64,000 nt of DNA from Bradyrhizobium amphicarpaeae. GTDB taxonomy: Bacteria; Pseudomonadota; Alphaproteobacteria; Rhizobiales; Xanthobacteraceae. The stretch is taken from contig NZ_CP029426.2 of the NCBI RefSeq assembly GCF_002266435.3, forward strand, positions 3,564,001-3,628,000, given 5' to 3'. Made by a program: the position numbers and the translations under genes. The notes under the pieces are model-generated. The model was not told the DNA's origin. It made no database searches and worked only from the letters and a program-made list of their open reading frames with translations. Every line of letters starts with the position of its first letter. The first letter of the stretch is position 1. Positions 8,992 through 17,022 of this stretch are shown here, piece after piece.

Positions 8992-10683
8992 TCAGCGCGG
9001 CATGGCCGAGGCCGTGCCCGATGCCGGCAGCGCGGCTGTCTCAGCCTCGGTCCTGCGATACGGCACGCCGGCCGCGTCCAGCACGGGATAGGCGACCGAG
9101 CAGATGTGCGAGTGGATGCGCCTGAGGTCGCGCAGCACGTCCAGATGCAACGAGGTCGTTTCGATGGTTTCGGGGCGGCCCTCGCGCAGGCGGTCGAGAT
9201 GCCGCTCGACCGCGGCAAGCTCGGTGTTGCGCAGCGCGGTTTTCTCCACCAGCAGCTTGCGCGCCTCGTTGGCGTCGCCCGACATGAAGACGCCGAAGGC
9301 GATCCGCAGCGAGTCCATCGTGCGCTTGTGGAAGGCAGCGAGTTCGTCCGCCCCTTCCGCCGAGAACTGGAAGCGTCGCTTGATCTTCTTGGTGGCGAGT
9401 TCGCTCAGGCTCTTGTCGATGATGTCGCCGATATGTTCGAGATTGATGGCGAAGGAGATGATCTCCATCGCACGCCGTCCTTCGCTCTCGTCGAGGCTGC
9501 CCCGCATCAGCTTGGTCACGTAGAGCTTGATGGCCTCGTCGAGGCCGTCGACGAAATTGTCCATCTTGGAGACCTGGTCGACCAGCGCACGGTCGCCGGT
9601 CATCATCGCCGCCATCACCTTGCGCAGCATGACCTCGACGAGGTCGCCCATCCGCAACGTCTCGCGAGAGGCGTCGGCGAGCGCCAGTGACGGCGTCTCC
9701 AGCGCGGTCTCGTCGAGATAGCGCGGACGGGCCGGATCTGCCTCCTGCACACGATCGGGCAGGAAGCGGGTCAACAGGCGCGACATGGTGTCGAGCAGGC
9801 CGATGAAGATCACGGCGGTGCCGACGTTGAAGGCAATGTGGAAAGCCGCCGTCATCCTGGCGAGATCGGGCTGCCAGGCTTGCATGTGCCCGGCGATCGC
9901 GCCCAGGAAGGGCAGGACCAGGGCAATGCCGATCATGCGGTTGACGAGATTGCCGACCGGCAGGCGATAGCTCGCGGGATCGTCACGCCTGGCGCCTTCG
10001 AATACGGGATTGATGGCACTGCCGAGATTGGCCCCGAGCACCAGCGCCAGCGCCGCCTCAGGCATGATGAACTGCGAATAGGCCAGCGACATGATCAGCA
10101 GCACGCTGGCGACGCTCGAATGCACGGCCCAGGTGACGAGGGCGGCGATGACGATGCACAGGATGGGATCGCCCGTGATGGCCGACATCACGATTCGGAC
10201 GCCCGGTGCGTTCTCCGCCGGCGCCAGCGTATCGAGCAGGATGTGCAGCGAGAGCAGCATCAGGCCGAGGCCGATGCAGACGCGGCCGATGTCCTTGATC
10301 CGCGATCGCGGGCCGGAGCGGAAGGCGACGAGGCCGAGCACGAACAGCACCGGCGCAACGGCTGCGATGTTGAACGACAGCACCTGCACGATCAGCGTCG
10401 TGCCGACATTGGCCCCGAGCATGATGGCGAGTGCAGCGGCGAGACTGACGAGGCCTTCGGCCGCGAACGAGCTCGTGATCAAGGCGGTCGCGGTGCTGCT
10501 CTGGAGCAGCGCGGTGAGGCCGAGGCCGGCAGCGAAAGCGCTGACGCGGTTGCTCAGCGCCTTGCCGAGCAGCCGCCTGAGGTCAGGACCGAAGGCGCGC
10601 AGGATCCCGCTGTGGACCATGTGCAGGCCCCACAGCAACAGCGCAACGCCGCCCATCAGATCGAGAAGAACCAACGTTCCCAT
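8992..10683 (-). CDS. Na+/phosphate cotransporter family protein with PhoU-like tail
   Basis: 563-residue inner-membrane transporter of the NptA/YjbB family. Two inverted Na/Pi repeats are visible: LLQSSTATALITSSF followed by LGANVGTT, and later WAVHSSVASVLLIMSL followed by LGANLGSAINP. After about nine hydrophobic helices, the last ~220 residues (from about 345) are soluble and helical and match PhoU-like regulatory domains (MKVMAAMMTGDRALVDQVSKMD, FAINLEHIGDIIDKSL). Expected role is sodium-coupled phosphate movement; E. coli YjbB promotes phosphate export. The start ATG is preceded by a 155-base intergenic region with a plausible sigma-70 promoter and a CRP-like palindrome. Confidence 0.88.
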   Translation of the reverse strand: MGTLVLLDLMGGVALLLWGLHMVHSGILRAFGPDLRRLLGKALSNRVSAFAAGLGLTALLQSSTATALITSSFAAEGLVSLAAALAIMLGANVGTTLIVQVLSFNIAAVAPVLFVLGLVAFRSGPRSRIKDIGRVCIGLGLMLLSLHILLDTLAPAENAPGVRIVMSAITGDPILCIVIAALVTWAVHSSVASVLLIMSLAYSQFIMPEAALALVLGANLGSAINPVFEGARRDDPASYRLPVGNLVNRMIGIALVLPFLGAIAGHMQAWQPDLARMTAAFHIAFNVGTAVIFIGLLDTMSRLLTRFLPDRVQEADPARPRYLDETALETPSLALADASRETLRMGDLVEVMLRKVMAAMMTGDRALVDQVSKMDNFVDGLDEAIKLYVTKLMRGSLDESEGRRAMEIISFAINLEHIGDIIDKSLSELATKKIKRRFQFSAEGADELAAFHKRTMDSLRIAFGVFMSGDANEARKLLVEKTALRNTELAAVERHLDRLREGRPETIETTSLHLDVLRDLRRIHSHICSVAYPVLDAAGVPYRRTEAETAALPASGTASAMPR

Positions 10684-10713
10684 GCTCCGTGTCCGGATTG
10701 GAGTCGATTGGTG

Positions 10714-10741
10714 AGGCTAGCGCCAAATGCTTGAGGTTCAA
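10714..10741 (-). promoter_or_regulatory. Candidate sigma-70 promoter of the Na/phosphate cotransporter gene
   Basis: On the minus strand, TTGAAC (10736-10741) and TAGCCT (10714-10719) are separated by 16 bases and lie about 30 bases upstream of the start codon. The match is moderate and read by eye. Confidence 0.3.
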
Positions 10742-10827
10742 ACCTTTTGTTGGCGCAGCGGCGTTAACGTTTGCGCCAGCTGCACGTTCCCGCGGCGCGC
10801 GTTGGCGCGTCCGCAGGCGTTGTGCCT

Positions 10828-10843
10828 TGTGAGCAAGCTCACA
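10828..10843. promoter_or_regulatory. CRP-like palindrome TGTGA-N6-TCACA
   Basis: TGTGAGCAAGCTCACA is a perfect TGTGA-N6-TCACA inverted repeat. It overlaps the metC stop codon and lies about 145 bases upstream of the Na/phosphate cotransporter gene on the same strand. It could be a Crp/Fnr-family operator or a weak intergenic hairpin. A second perfect site of the same form occurs at 38913-38928. Confidence 0.45.
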
Positions 10844-12023
10844 TTGCCGCCTTGAGGGCAGCAAAGCCGCGATCGAGATCGGCCTTGAGATCATCGACGC
10901 TCTCGAGCCCGATGTGGAGACGCAGCGTCGGGCCGCCGGGCGACCACTTGGTCGCGGTGCGATATGCGTCGCAATCGAAGGGAATCGCGAGGCTTTCGAA
11001 TCCGCCCCATGAAAAACCCATGCCGAACAGCTTGAGCGTGTTGAGCATGGTGTCGACCGCTTTCTGCGGCGCCGGCTTCAGCACGATGCTGAAAAGGCCG
11101 GACGCGCCAGTGAAGTCGCGCTTCCAGATCGCGTGACCGGGATCGGTCTCGAGCCCCGGATGCAGGACGCGCGCGACCTCGGGCCGGCTGGCCAGCCAGC
11201 GCGCCATGTCGAGCCCGGAACGATGATGTTGCGCCAGCCGCACCGACAGCGTGCGCAGCCCGCGCAGCGCGAGGAAGACGTCGTCGGGACCGGCGCAGAC
11301 GCCGAGCAGGCGGATGCCTTCCGCAACCTGCGGCCAGGCCTTGGCGTTGGCCGAGATCGTGCCGAACATGATATCGGAATGGCCGCCGATATATTTGGTG
11401 GCGGCCTGCATGCTGATGTCGACGCCCTGTTCGAGCGAGCGGTGATAGAGCGGCGTCGCCCAGGTGTTGTCGTCGATGACGAGCGCGCCGCGCCCATGCG
11501 CGACCTCGGCGATGGCGCGAATGTCGGGCATCTCGAACGACTGCGAGCCCGGCGCCTCCACCAGCACCGCGCGGGTGTTCGGCTTGAACAGCTTGTCGAT
11601 GCCAGCGCCGAGCATCGGATCGAAATAGGTGGTTTCGACGCCATAGCGGGTGAGCATGCCGTTGCAGAAATTGCGCGAGGGCCGATAGACGTTGTCGCAG
11701 ACCAGGAGATGGTCGCCGGCCTTGAGCACCGAGAGCAGGGTGGTGGAAATCGCCGACAGCCCCGACGGGACGATGCCGACGCCGGCGCATTGCGGTCCCT
11801 CCAACGCCATCAGCGTCTCCTGGAACGCCTTGGTGGTGGGGGAACCGTGGCGGCCATAGGTGAACTCGCCACGATGGGCGTGCAAATCCTCGGCGGTCGG
11901 GTAGAGCACGGTCGAGCCGTGAAAGACCGGCGGATTGACGAACCCCTTCTGCGCCTTGGTGTCGCGGCCGGAGGTGACCAGCCGGGTCTCGGCATGCTGC
12001 TGGGAGGGGTGCGAGGAATCCAT
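10839..12023 (-). CDS. metC: Cystathionine beta-lyase (PLP, trans-sulfuration family)
   Basis: 394-residue Cys/Met-metabolism PLP enzyme that cleaves cystathionine to homocysteine, pyruvate and ammonia in methionine synthesis. The PLP lysine lies in QAATKYIGGHSDIMFG. YGRHGSPTT near the N-terminus, PSGLSAI, and EAPGSQSFEMPDI are typical of the beta-lyase subgroup. Near the C-terminus, SWGGFESLAIP and GPTLRLHIGLES complete the fold. ATG 12023 was chosen: upstream in-frame residues are arginine-rich and unlike the family, and a good promoter lies between them. The gene is monocistronic or shares a transcript with the downstream phosphate transporter. Cystathionine gamma-synthase is a related alternative, but the SWGGFESL stretch favours the lyase. 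Confidence 0.88.
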   Translation of the reverse strand: MDSSHPSQQHAETRLVTSGRDTKAQKGFVNPPVFHGSTVLYPTAEDLHAHRGEFTYGRHGSPTTKAFQETLMALEGPQCAGVGIVPSGLSAISTTLLSVLKAGDHLLVCDNVYRPSRNFCNGMLTRYGVETTYFDPMLGAGIDKLFKPNTRAVLVEAPGSQSFEMPDIRAIAEVAHGRGALVIDDNTWATPLYHRSLEQGVDISMQAATKYIGGHSDIMFGTISANAKAWPQVAEGIRLLGVCAGPDDVFLALRGLRTLSVRLAQHHRSGLDMARWLASRPEVARVLHPGLETDPGHAIWKRDFTGASGLFSIVLKPAPQKAVDTMLNTLKLFGMGFSWGGFESLAIPFDCDAYRTATKWSPGGPTLRLHIGLESVDDLKADLDRGFAALKAAM

Positions 12024-12409
12024 GCGTCTGCTTTCAAAACCGCGTTTCCGCTCGGGCCTGGCGCCTGACGGGCTGGCCGAAAGGCCGCTGACTTTAATAA
12101 CAGAACACAGAAGAGTCCCGTCAACCCCTTGACCCGGCACGCCAGCCACCCTCCAATGCGCAGGTGCTGTTCAGTCGCCGCATGTTGAGGGGCCTGCCGC
12201 GACCTTCGTCCATCGTCTGACCGAACCTTGCGCCACAGCCATATCGGCGGGCGCCGCGGCGGGGACTAGGGTATGGCCTCCCGGGATCGGCGGGTGTTCG
12301 GCAAGGTTTCCAGCATGACTCTTGCAGGGCTGGCCTTGATAGGCCTGGCTCTGGCAGAGATGATCCTGAGACAACGTTCCCTAAGACGACTTTGAAAGGC
12401 CCAAAGCCC
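12024..12409. other. Intergenic region between divergent metC and aapJ
   Basis: A 386-base region without a gene. It holds the metC promoter candidate on the minus strand. Toward aapJ, the only notable structures are clustered GGC repeats (GGCTGGCCTTGATAGGCCTGG) around 12333-12353 and a purine-rich stretch (GAAAGG) before the ATG. I could not identify a convincing promoter for aapJ. Confidence 0.5.
12095..12124 (-). promoter_or_regulatory. Candidate sigma-70 promoter of metC
   Basis: On the minus strand, TTGACG (12119-12124) and TTATTA (12095-12100) are separated by 18 bases and lie about 75 bases upstream of the metC ATG. A GGCCTTTCGGCC hairpin follows in the leader. No SAM-riboswitch fold was recognised. 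Confidence 0.45.
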
Positions 12410-13426
12410 ATGAAACGCGTAACCCTGGCTCTCACCCTTGCTCTCGCCGCCGGCCTCTCCGCCCAGGCGGCCGATGCGCAAACGCTCAAGACCATCAAGG
12501 ACCGCGGCATGCTGTCCTGCGGCGTCAGCCAGGGCCTGCCGGGCTTCTCCTCGCCCGACGACAAGGGCAACTGGACCGGCCTCGACGTCGACGTTTGCCG
12601 CGCGATCGCCGGCGCGATCTTCAACGATGCGACCAAGGTCAAGTACGTGCCGCTGTCCGCCAAGGACCGCTTCACCGCGCTGCAATCCGGCGAAATCGAC
12701 GTGCTCTCGCGCAACACCACCTGGACCATCTCGCGCGATACCTCGCTCGGCGCCAACTTCACCGGCGTGACCTATTATGACGGGCAGGGCTTCATGGTGA
12801 AGAAGTCGCTCAAGGTGAATTCGGCGCTCGAGCTCAACAGCGCCTCGGTCTGCGTGCAGACCGGCACCACCACCGAGCAGAATCTGGCCGACTATTTCAA
12901 GGCCAACAACATGAAGTACGAGGTGATCGCGTTCGGCACCAACGACGAAACGGTCAAGGCCTACGAGGCCGGACGCTGCGATGTCTTCACCACCGACCAG
13001 TCGGGCCTCTACGCCAACCGTCTCAAGCTTGCCAATCCCAACGACCACATGGTGCTTCCCGAGATCATCTCGAAGGAGCCGCTCGGCCCGATGGTGCGTC
13101 ATGGCGACGACCAATGGTTCGACATCGTGAAGTGGACGCTGTTCGCGATGGTCACCGCCGAAGAGCTCGGCGTGACCTCGAAGAACGTCGACGAGAAGGC
13201 GAAGCTGGAAAATCCCGAGTTGAAGCGCGTCCTCGGCACCGACGGCAATTTCGGCGAACAGCTCGGCCTGACCAAGGACTGGGTGGTGCGGATCGTGAAG
13301 GCGGTCGGCAATTACGGCGAAGTGTTCGATCGCAATGTCGGCGCGGGCTCGCCGCTCGCCATCAATCGCGGTCTCAACAATCTCTGGAACAAGGGCGGTC
13401 TTCAGTACGCGCCGCCGATCCGCTGA
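12410..13426 (+). CDS. aapJ: General L-amino acid ABC transporter, periplasmic binding protein
   Basis: 338-residue solute-binding protein that captures amino acids in the periplasm for AapQMP. An N-terminal signal peptide (MKRVTLALTLALAAGLSAQAADA) is followed by TLKTIKDRGMLSCGVSQGLPGFS, the usual entry strand of polar amino-acid binding proteins. WTGLDVDVCRAIAGAIF and LSRNTTWTISRDTSLGANF are characteristic of the AapJ/BztA subgroup. ATG 12410 was used because it begins the signal peptide, although a frame-compatible start lies 18 bases upstream. The full aapJQMP order downstream confirms the assignment. Rhizobial Aap systems have broad L-amino-acid specificity and matter in symbiotic nitrogen exchange. 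Confidence 0.95.
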   Translation: MKRVTLALTLALAAGLSAQAADAQTLKTIKDRGMLSCGVSQGLPGFSSPDDKGNWTGLDVDVCRAIAGAIFNDATKVKYVPLSAKDRFTALQSGEIDVLSRNTTWTISRDTSLGANFTGVTYYDGQGFMVKKSLKVNSALELNSASVCVQTGTTTEQNLADYFKANNMKYEVIAFGTNDETVKAYEAGRCDVFTTDQSGLYANRLKLANPNDHMVLPEIISKEPLGPMVRHGDDQWFDIVKWTLFAMVTAEELGVTSKNVDEKAKLENPELKRVLGTDGNFGEQLGLTKDWVVRIVKAVGNYGEVFDRNVGAGSPLAINRGLNNLWNKGGLQYAPPIR

Positions 13427-13451
13427 TCGCCTCTGACCCGCTGGCAGCGGC

Positions 13452-14657
13452 ATGAGCACCGAGGCCCGAAATCCGCCGCCCCAGATCGCGCTGAAGATCA
13501 GGCGCATTCTGGGCGGCAAGGCAGGCTGGAACGGCGTTGCCGTCCAGTTTGCCTTCGCGGCGATCCTGGGCTGGATCGGTTATGAGATCGTCTCCAATGC
13601 CCGCGCCAATCTGGAGAACCAGCATATTGCCGCCGGTTTCGGTTTCCTCAGGAACAATGCCGGCTTCGACGTCAACCAGACCCTGATCTCCTATACCGGC
13701 TCCGACACGTTCCTGCGCGTGTTCGTGGTCGGGCTCCTGAACACGCTCGTGGTCTCGGTGGTGGGCATCGTCTTCGCCACGCTGATCGGCTTCATCATCG
13801 CGCTGTGCCGGCTGTCGCCCAACTGGCTATTGTCGCGCGTCGGCGAGATCTACGTCGAGATCATCCGCAACCTGCCGGTGCTGTTCCAGATCCTGTTCTG
13901 GTACCTCGCGGTGCTCGCGGCCCTGCCCAATCCGCGGCAGAGCATCTCGCTGCTCGGCATCGCCTTCATCAGCAACCGTGGCCTCGTCATTCCAAGTCCG
14001 ATCGGCGGCAGCGGCCTGGAGCCGTTCATGGCGATGCTGACGCTCGGCATCGTCGCCTCACTGGCCCTGCGTTTCCATGCGCGGCGCGCGCTTTTTCAGG
14101 AAGGGCGAATGATCAGGATCTGGCCCACTGTGCTGGGTTTGCTGGTCGGACTGCCGCTTGCCACCATGCTGGTGTTCGGCTTGCCGTTCACCTTCGAGCT
14201 GCCGCAGCTCAAGGGTTTCAACTTCGCCGGCGGCTCGCGGATCATCCCGGAGTTCGTGGCGCTGACGCTGGCACTGTCGACCTATACCGCCGCCTTCATC
14301 GCCGAGATCGTGCGCGCCGGAATCCTGTCCGTCCACAAGGGGCAGATGGAGGCGGGGGCCTCGCTCGGCCTCAGCCGCGGCGCCACGCTCCGGCTGGTCG
14401 TCGTGCCGCAGGCCATGCGCGTTATCGTGCCGCCGTTGACCAACCAGTACCTCAATCTCACCAAGAACTCGTCGCTGGCGGTTGCGATCGGCTACCCCGA
14501 CCTCGTCTCCGTGTTCGCCGGCACGTCGCTGAGCCAGACCGGGCAGGCGATCGAGATCATCGCCATGACGATGGGCATCTATCTCCTGATCTCGCTGCTC
14601 ACCAGCGCGATCATGAGCGTCTACGGTTGGCGCGTCAGCCGGAGTCTGGGCGCATGA
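13452..14657 (+). CDS. aapQ: General L-amino acid ABC transporter permease
   Basis: 401-residue inner-membrane permease of the His/Glu/Gln family. The N-terminal helix ([19 protein letters not shown]) is followed by a long periplasmic stretch. The ABC permease core begins near [21 protein letters not shown]. The cytoplasmic EAA loop reads [32 protein letters not shown] and contacts the ATPase AapP. The size agrees with the unusually long Aap/Bzt permeases. It lies 25 bases after aapJ, and its stop overlaps the aapM start by four bases, so AapQ and AapM are probably made stoichiometrically as a heterodimer. Confidence 0.94.
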   Translation: MSTEARNPPPQIALKIRRILGGKAGWNGVAVQFAFAAILGWIGYEIVSNARANLENQHIAAGFGFLRNNAGFDVNQTLISYTGSDTFLRVFVVGLLNTLVVSVVGIVFATLIGFIIALCRLSPNWLLSRVGEIYVEIIRNLPVLFQILFWYLAVLAALPNPRQSISLLGIAFISNRGLVIPSPIGGSGLEPFMAMLTLGIVASLALRFHARRALFQEGRMIRIWPTVLGLLVGLPLATMLVFGLPFTFELPQLKGFNFAGGSRIIPEFVALTLALSTYTAAFIAEIVRAGILSVHKGQMEAGASLGLSRGATLRLVVVPQAMRVIVPPLTNQYLNLTKNSSLAVAIGYPDLVSVFAGTSLSQTGQAIEIIAMTMGIYLLISLLTSAIMSVYGWRVSRSLGA

Positions 14658-16174
14658 GCGACATCGTCTCGAGCAGCTTCGTCCGGAAGGATCTGCTCGC
14701 CGAACGTCCGGCGCCGGTGAAGACCACGGGCTTCGTCGGGCTGATGCGCACGCGCCTGTTCAACTCGCCGACCAACATCCTGCTCACGATCGTGGGCGTC
14801 TTGCTGTTGTGGTTCACCATCATTCCCGCGGTCAAGTTCCTGATGGTCGATGCGGTCTGGAGCGGCAAGGACCGCGCAGCATGCCTCACGGAGAATGCCG
14901 GCTTTGCGGTCGGCGCCTGCTGGCCCTACATCCAGGCCAAGCTGCCGCAACTGATCTACGGCTTTTATCCCGAGGCCGAGCGCTGGCGGGTCGACCTCAC
15001 CTTCATCCTCGCGGTGGCCCTACTGGTGCCGCTGCTCGTACCGCGTCTGCCGGCGAAAGCGCTCAACGCCAGCCTGTTCTTCTTCGCATTTCCTGTGGTC
15101 GCGTTCTTTCTGCTGCACGGTGGCGGTATCAAGGGCTTCGGCCTCAGCTGGACCGCCGGCGTGCTGGAATTGTTCGACGACAGCATCATCGGCGCCGGGC
15201 AGGCCGTGCTCGGTGTCAGCAAGACATCCGCCGTCGCGCCGTTGTTCTGGGTGGTCGGGAATTTGATCGTGCTGGTCGGCGTGACGATCTCCTGGCTGAT
15301 CCTTCCGCTCACATGGCTGCGCGATCAGATCCAGGGGGCGGGCCAGCCGGTCTGGGGCGATTTCGCCGTGACGGCCGTCATCGTCTCCTCGATCGCCTTC
15401 GGCCTCGGCGGCGGCTTGCGCACCGGTTGGCGCGCGCTCGCCTCGAGCATCGCGACCTTTCTCGCCATCGCGCTCGTGATCAAGCTGATGGGGCTCGATC
15501 GCGGTGGACTTCCGGTCGTCACGACGAATTTGTGGGGCGGCCTGCTGGTGACGCTGGTGGTTTCCGTCACCGGCATCGTCACCTCGCTGCCGATCGGCAT
15601 CGCGCTGGCGCTCGGCCGCCGCTCCACCATTCCGCTGATCCGGATCTTCTCGATCGCCTTCATCGAGTTCTGGCGCGGCGTGCCGCTGATCACCGTGCTG
15701 TTCTTTGCCACCTACATGTTGCCGCTGTTCCTGCCCGGGAATTTCACCGTCGACGGTCTCGTCCGCGCGCTGATCGGCATCGCGTTGTTCACGGGGGCCT
15801 ACCAGGCCGAGAACGTCCGCGGCGGGCTCGCAGCGATCCCGCGCGGGCAGGGCGAGGCGGCTGCCGCCCTGGGGCTGTCGTGGTGGAAGACGACCTCGCT
15901 GATCGTGCTGCCGCAGGCGCTGCGCCACGTCATTCCGAACCTCGTCAACAGCTTCATCTCGCTGTTCAAGGACACTTCGCTGGTCTCGATCGTGGCGCTG
16001 TTCGACCTGCTGGGATCGCTCAGGGCCTCGTTCTCGGACCCGAAATGGTCGACGCCGTCGACCGCGTTCACCGGCTTCGCCTTCGCCGGGATCATCTATT
16101 TCATCTTCTGCTTTGGAATGTCGCGTTACTCGCTGTTCGTCGAGCACCGCCTCAACGCCCACCGTCGCAACTGA
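14654..16174 (+). CDS. aapM: General L-amino acid ABC transporter permease
   Basis: 506-residue second permease of the Aap system, starting at the ATGA overlap with aapQ. It has a long N-terminal extension of additional helices ([29 protein letters not shown]), typical of AapM/BztC. The conserved permease core starts at about [19 protein letters not shown]. The EAA loop reads [49 protein letters not shown] is the standard motif of polar amino-acid permeases. An in-frame open frame extends far upstream within aapQ, but the overlap start and homology to the family fix the beginning here. Confidence 0.94.
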   Translation: MSDIVSSSFVRKDLLAERPAPVKTTGFVGLMRTRLFNSPTNILLTIVGVLLLWFTIIPAVKFLMVDAVWSGKDRAACLTENAGFAVGACWPYIQAKLPQLIYGFYPEAERWRVDLTFILAVALLVPLLVPRLPAKALNASLFFFAFPVVAFFLLHGGGIKGFGLSWTAGVLELFDDSIIGAGQAVLGVSKTSAVAPLFWVVGNLIVLVGVTISWLILPLTWLRDQIQGAGQPVWGDFAVTAVIVSSIAFGLGGGLRTGWRALASSIATFLAIALVIKLMGLDRGGLPVVTTNLWGGLLVTLVVSVTGIVTSLPIGIALALGRRSTIPLIRIFSIAFIEFWRGVPLITVLFFATYMLPLFLPGNFTVDGLVRALIGIALFTGAYQAENVRGGLAAIPRGQGEAAAALGLSWWKTTSLIVLPQALRHVIPNLVNSFISLFKDTSLVSIVALFDLLGSLRASFSDPKWSTPSTAFTGFAFAGIIYFIFCFGMSRYSLFVEHRLNAHRRN

Positions 16175-16185
16175 TCGAGGTCACC

Positions 16186-16923
16186 ATGTCCGACCCCATC
16201 GTCAAGATTTCCGGCCTCAACAAATGGTACGGCGATTTTCACGTGCTGCGAGACATCGACCTCACGGTCGAGAAAGGCGAGCGCATCGTGATCTGCGGAC
16301 CCTCGGGCTCCGGCAAGTCGACGCTGATCCGCTGCATCAACGCGCTGGAGGAATTCCAGGAGGGCAAGATCGTCGTCGATGGCATCGCGCTCGGGCCCAA
16401 CCTCAAGCACGTCGACGCGGTGCGCCGCGAGGTCGGCATGGTGTTCCAGAGCTTCAACCTGTTCCCGCATCTCACCGTGCTGGAGAACTGCACGCTGGCG
16501 CCGATCTGGGTGCGCAACATCCCGAAGAAGGACGCCGAGATCAACGCGATGAAGTTCCTGGAGCGGGTCAAGATCCCGCATCAGGCCAACAAGTTCCCGG
16601 GGCAGATGTCCGGCGGCCAGCAGCAGCGCGTCGCGATCGCGCGGGCTCTGACGATGAACCCGAAGGTCATGCTGTTCGACGAGCCGACCTCGGCACTCGA
16701 TCCTGAAATGGTCAAGGAGGTGCTGGACACCATGGTGGACCTTGCCGAGGAAGGCATGACCATGCTGGTCGTCACCCACGAAATGGGCTTTGCCCGCGAG
16801 GTCGCCAACCGCGTCGTGTTCATGGACGCCGGGCAGATCATCGAGGCCAACACGCCGAACGAGTTCTTCGCAGCGCCCCAGCACGCACGCACAAAGCTGT
16901 TCCTGAGCCAGATCCTGCGCTGA
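16186..16923 (+). CDS. aapP: General L-amino acid ABC transporter ATP-binding protein
   Basis: 245-residue cytoplasmic ATPase that powers AapQM. Walker A is [13 protein letters not shown], the Q-loop region is [16 protein letters not shown], the signature is [15 protein letters not shown], Walker B is [15 protein letters not shown] and the switch histidine lies in [15 protein letters not shown] 16186 follows a GATCGAGG stretch and is 11 bases after the aapM stop. It is the last gene of the operon. About 50 bases later begins the leader of the unrelated glycosyltransferase array; no clear T-rich terminator was seen between them. Confidence 0.95.
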   Translation: MSDPIVKISGLNKWYGDFHVLRDIDLTVEKGERIVICGPSGSGKSTLIRCINALEEFQEGKIVVDGIALGPNLKHVDAVRREVGMVFQSFNLFPHLTVLENCTLAPIWVRNIPKKDAEINAMKFLERVKIPHQANKFPGQMSGGQQQRVAIARALTMNPKVMLFDEPTSALDPEMVKEVLDTMVDLAEEGMTMLVVTHEMGFAREVANRVVFMDAGQIIEANTPNEFFAAPQHARTKLFLSQILR

Positions 16924-16991
16924 GCACCTGCCTCCTGAAGCCGCGCCGGCCTGACTGCCTCGCCAGCCTGGCACCAGCGAATCAGCTTTGC

Positions 16992-17019
16992 CTCTCTTCG
17001 GACCATCCTCCGGAGAGAG
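16992..17019 (+). promoter_or_regulatory. Hairpin sequestering the ribosome binding site of the first OGT-like gene
   Basis: CTCTCTTCGG (16992-17001) can pair over ten bases, with one G-U, to CCGGAGAGAG (17010-17019) around an eight-base loop. The right arm contains the Shine-Dalgarno sequence GGAGAG just before the TTG start. The GCGAATCAG box at 16977-16985 lies just upstream. The two downstream paralogues keep the SD and the box but not this pairing. Confidence 0.4.
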
Positions 17020-17022
17020 ACC

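Noticed and set aside
12024..12170. SAM riboswitch in the metC leader
   Set aside because: Only a short GGCCTTTCGGCC hairpin was found; no SAM-I or SAM-II core motif was recognised.
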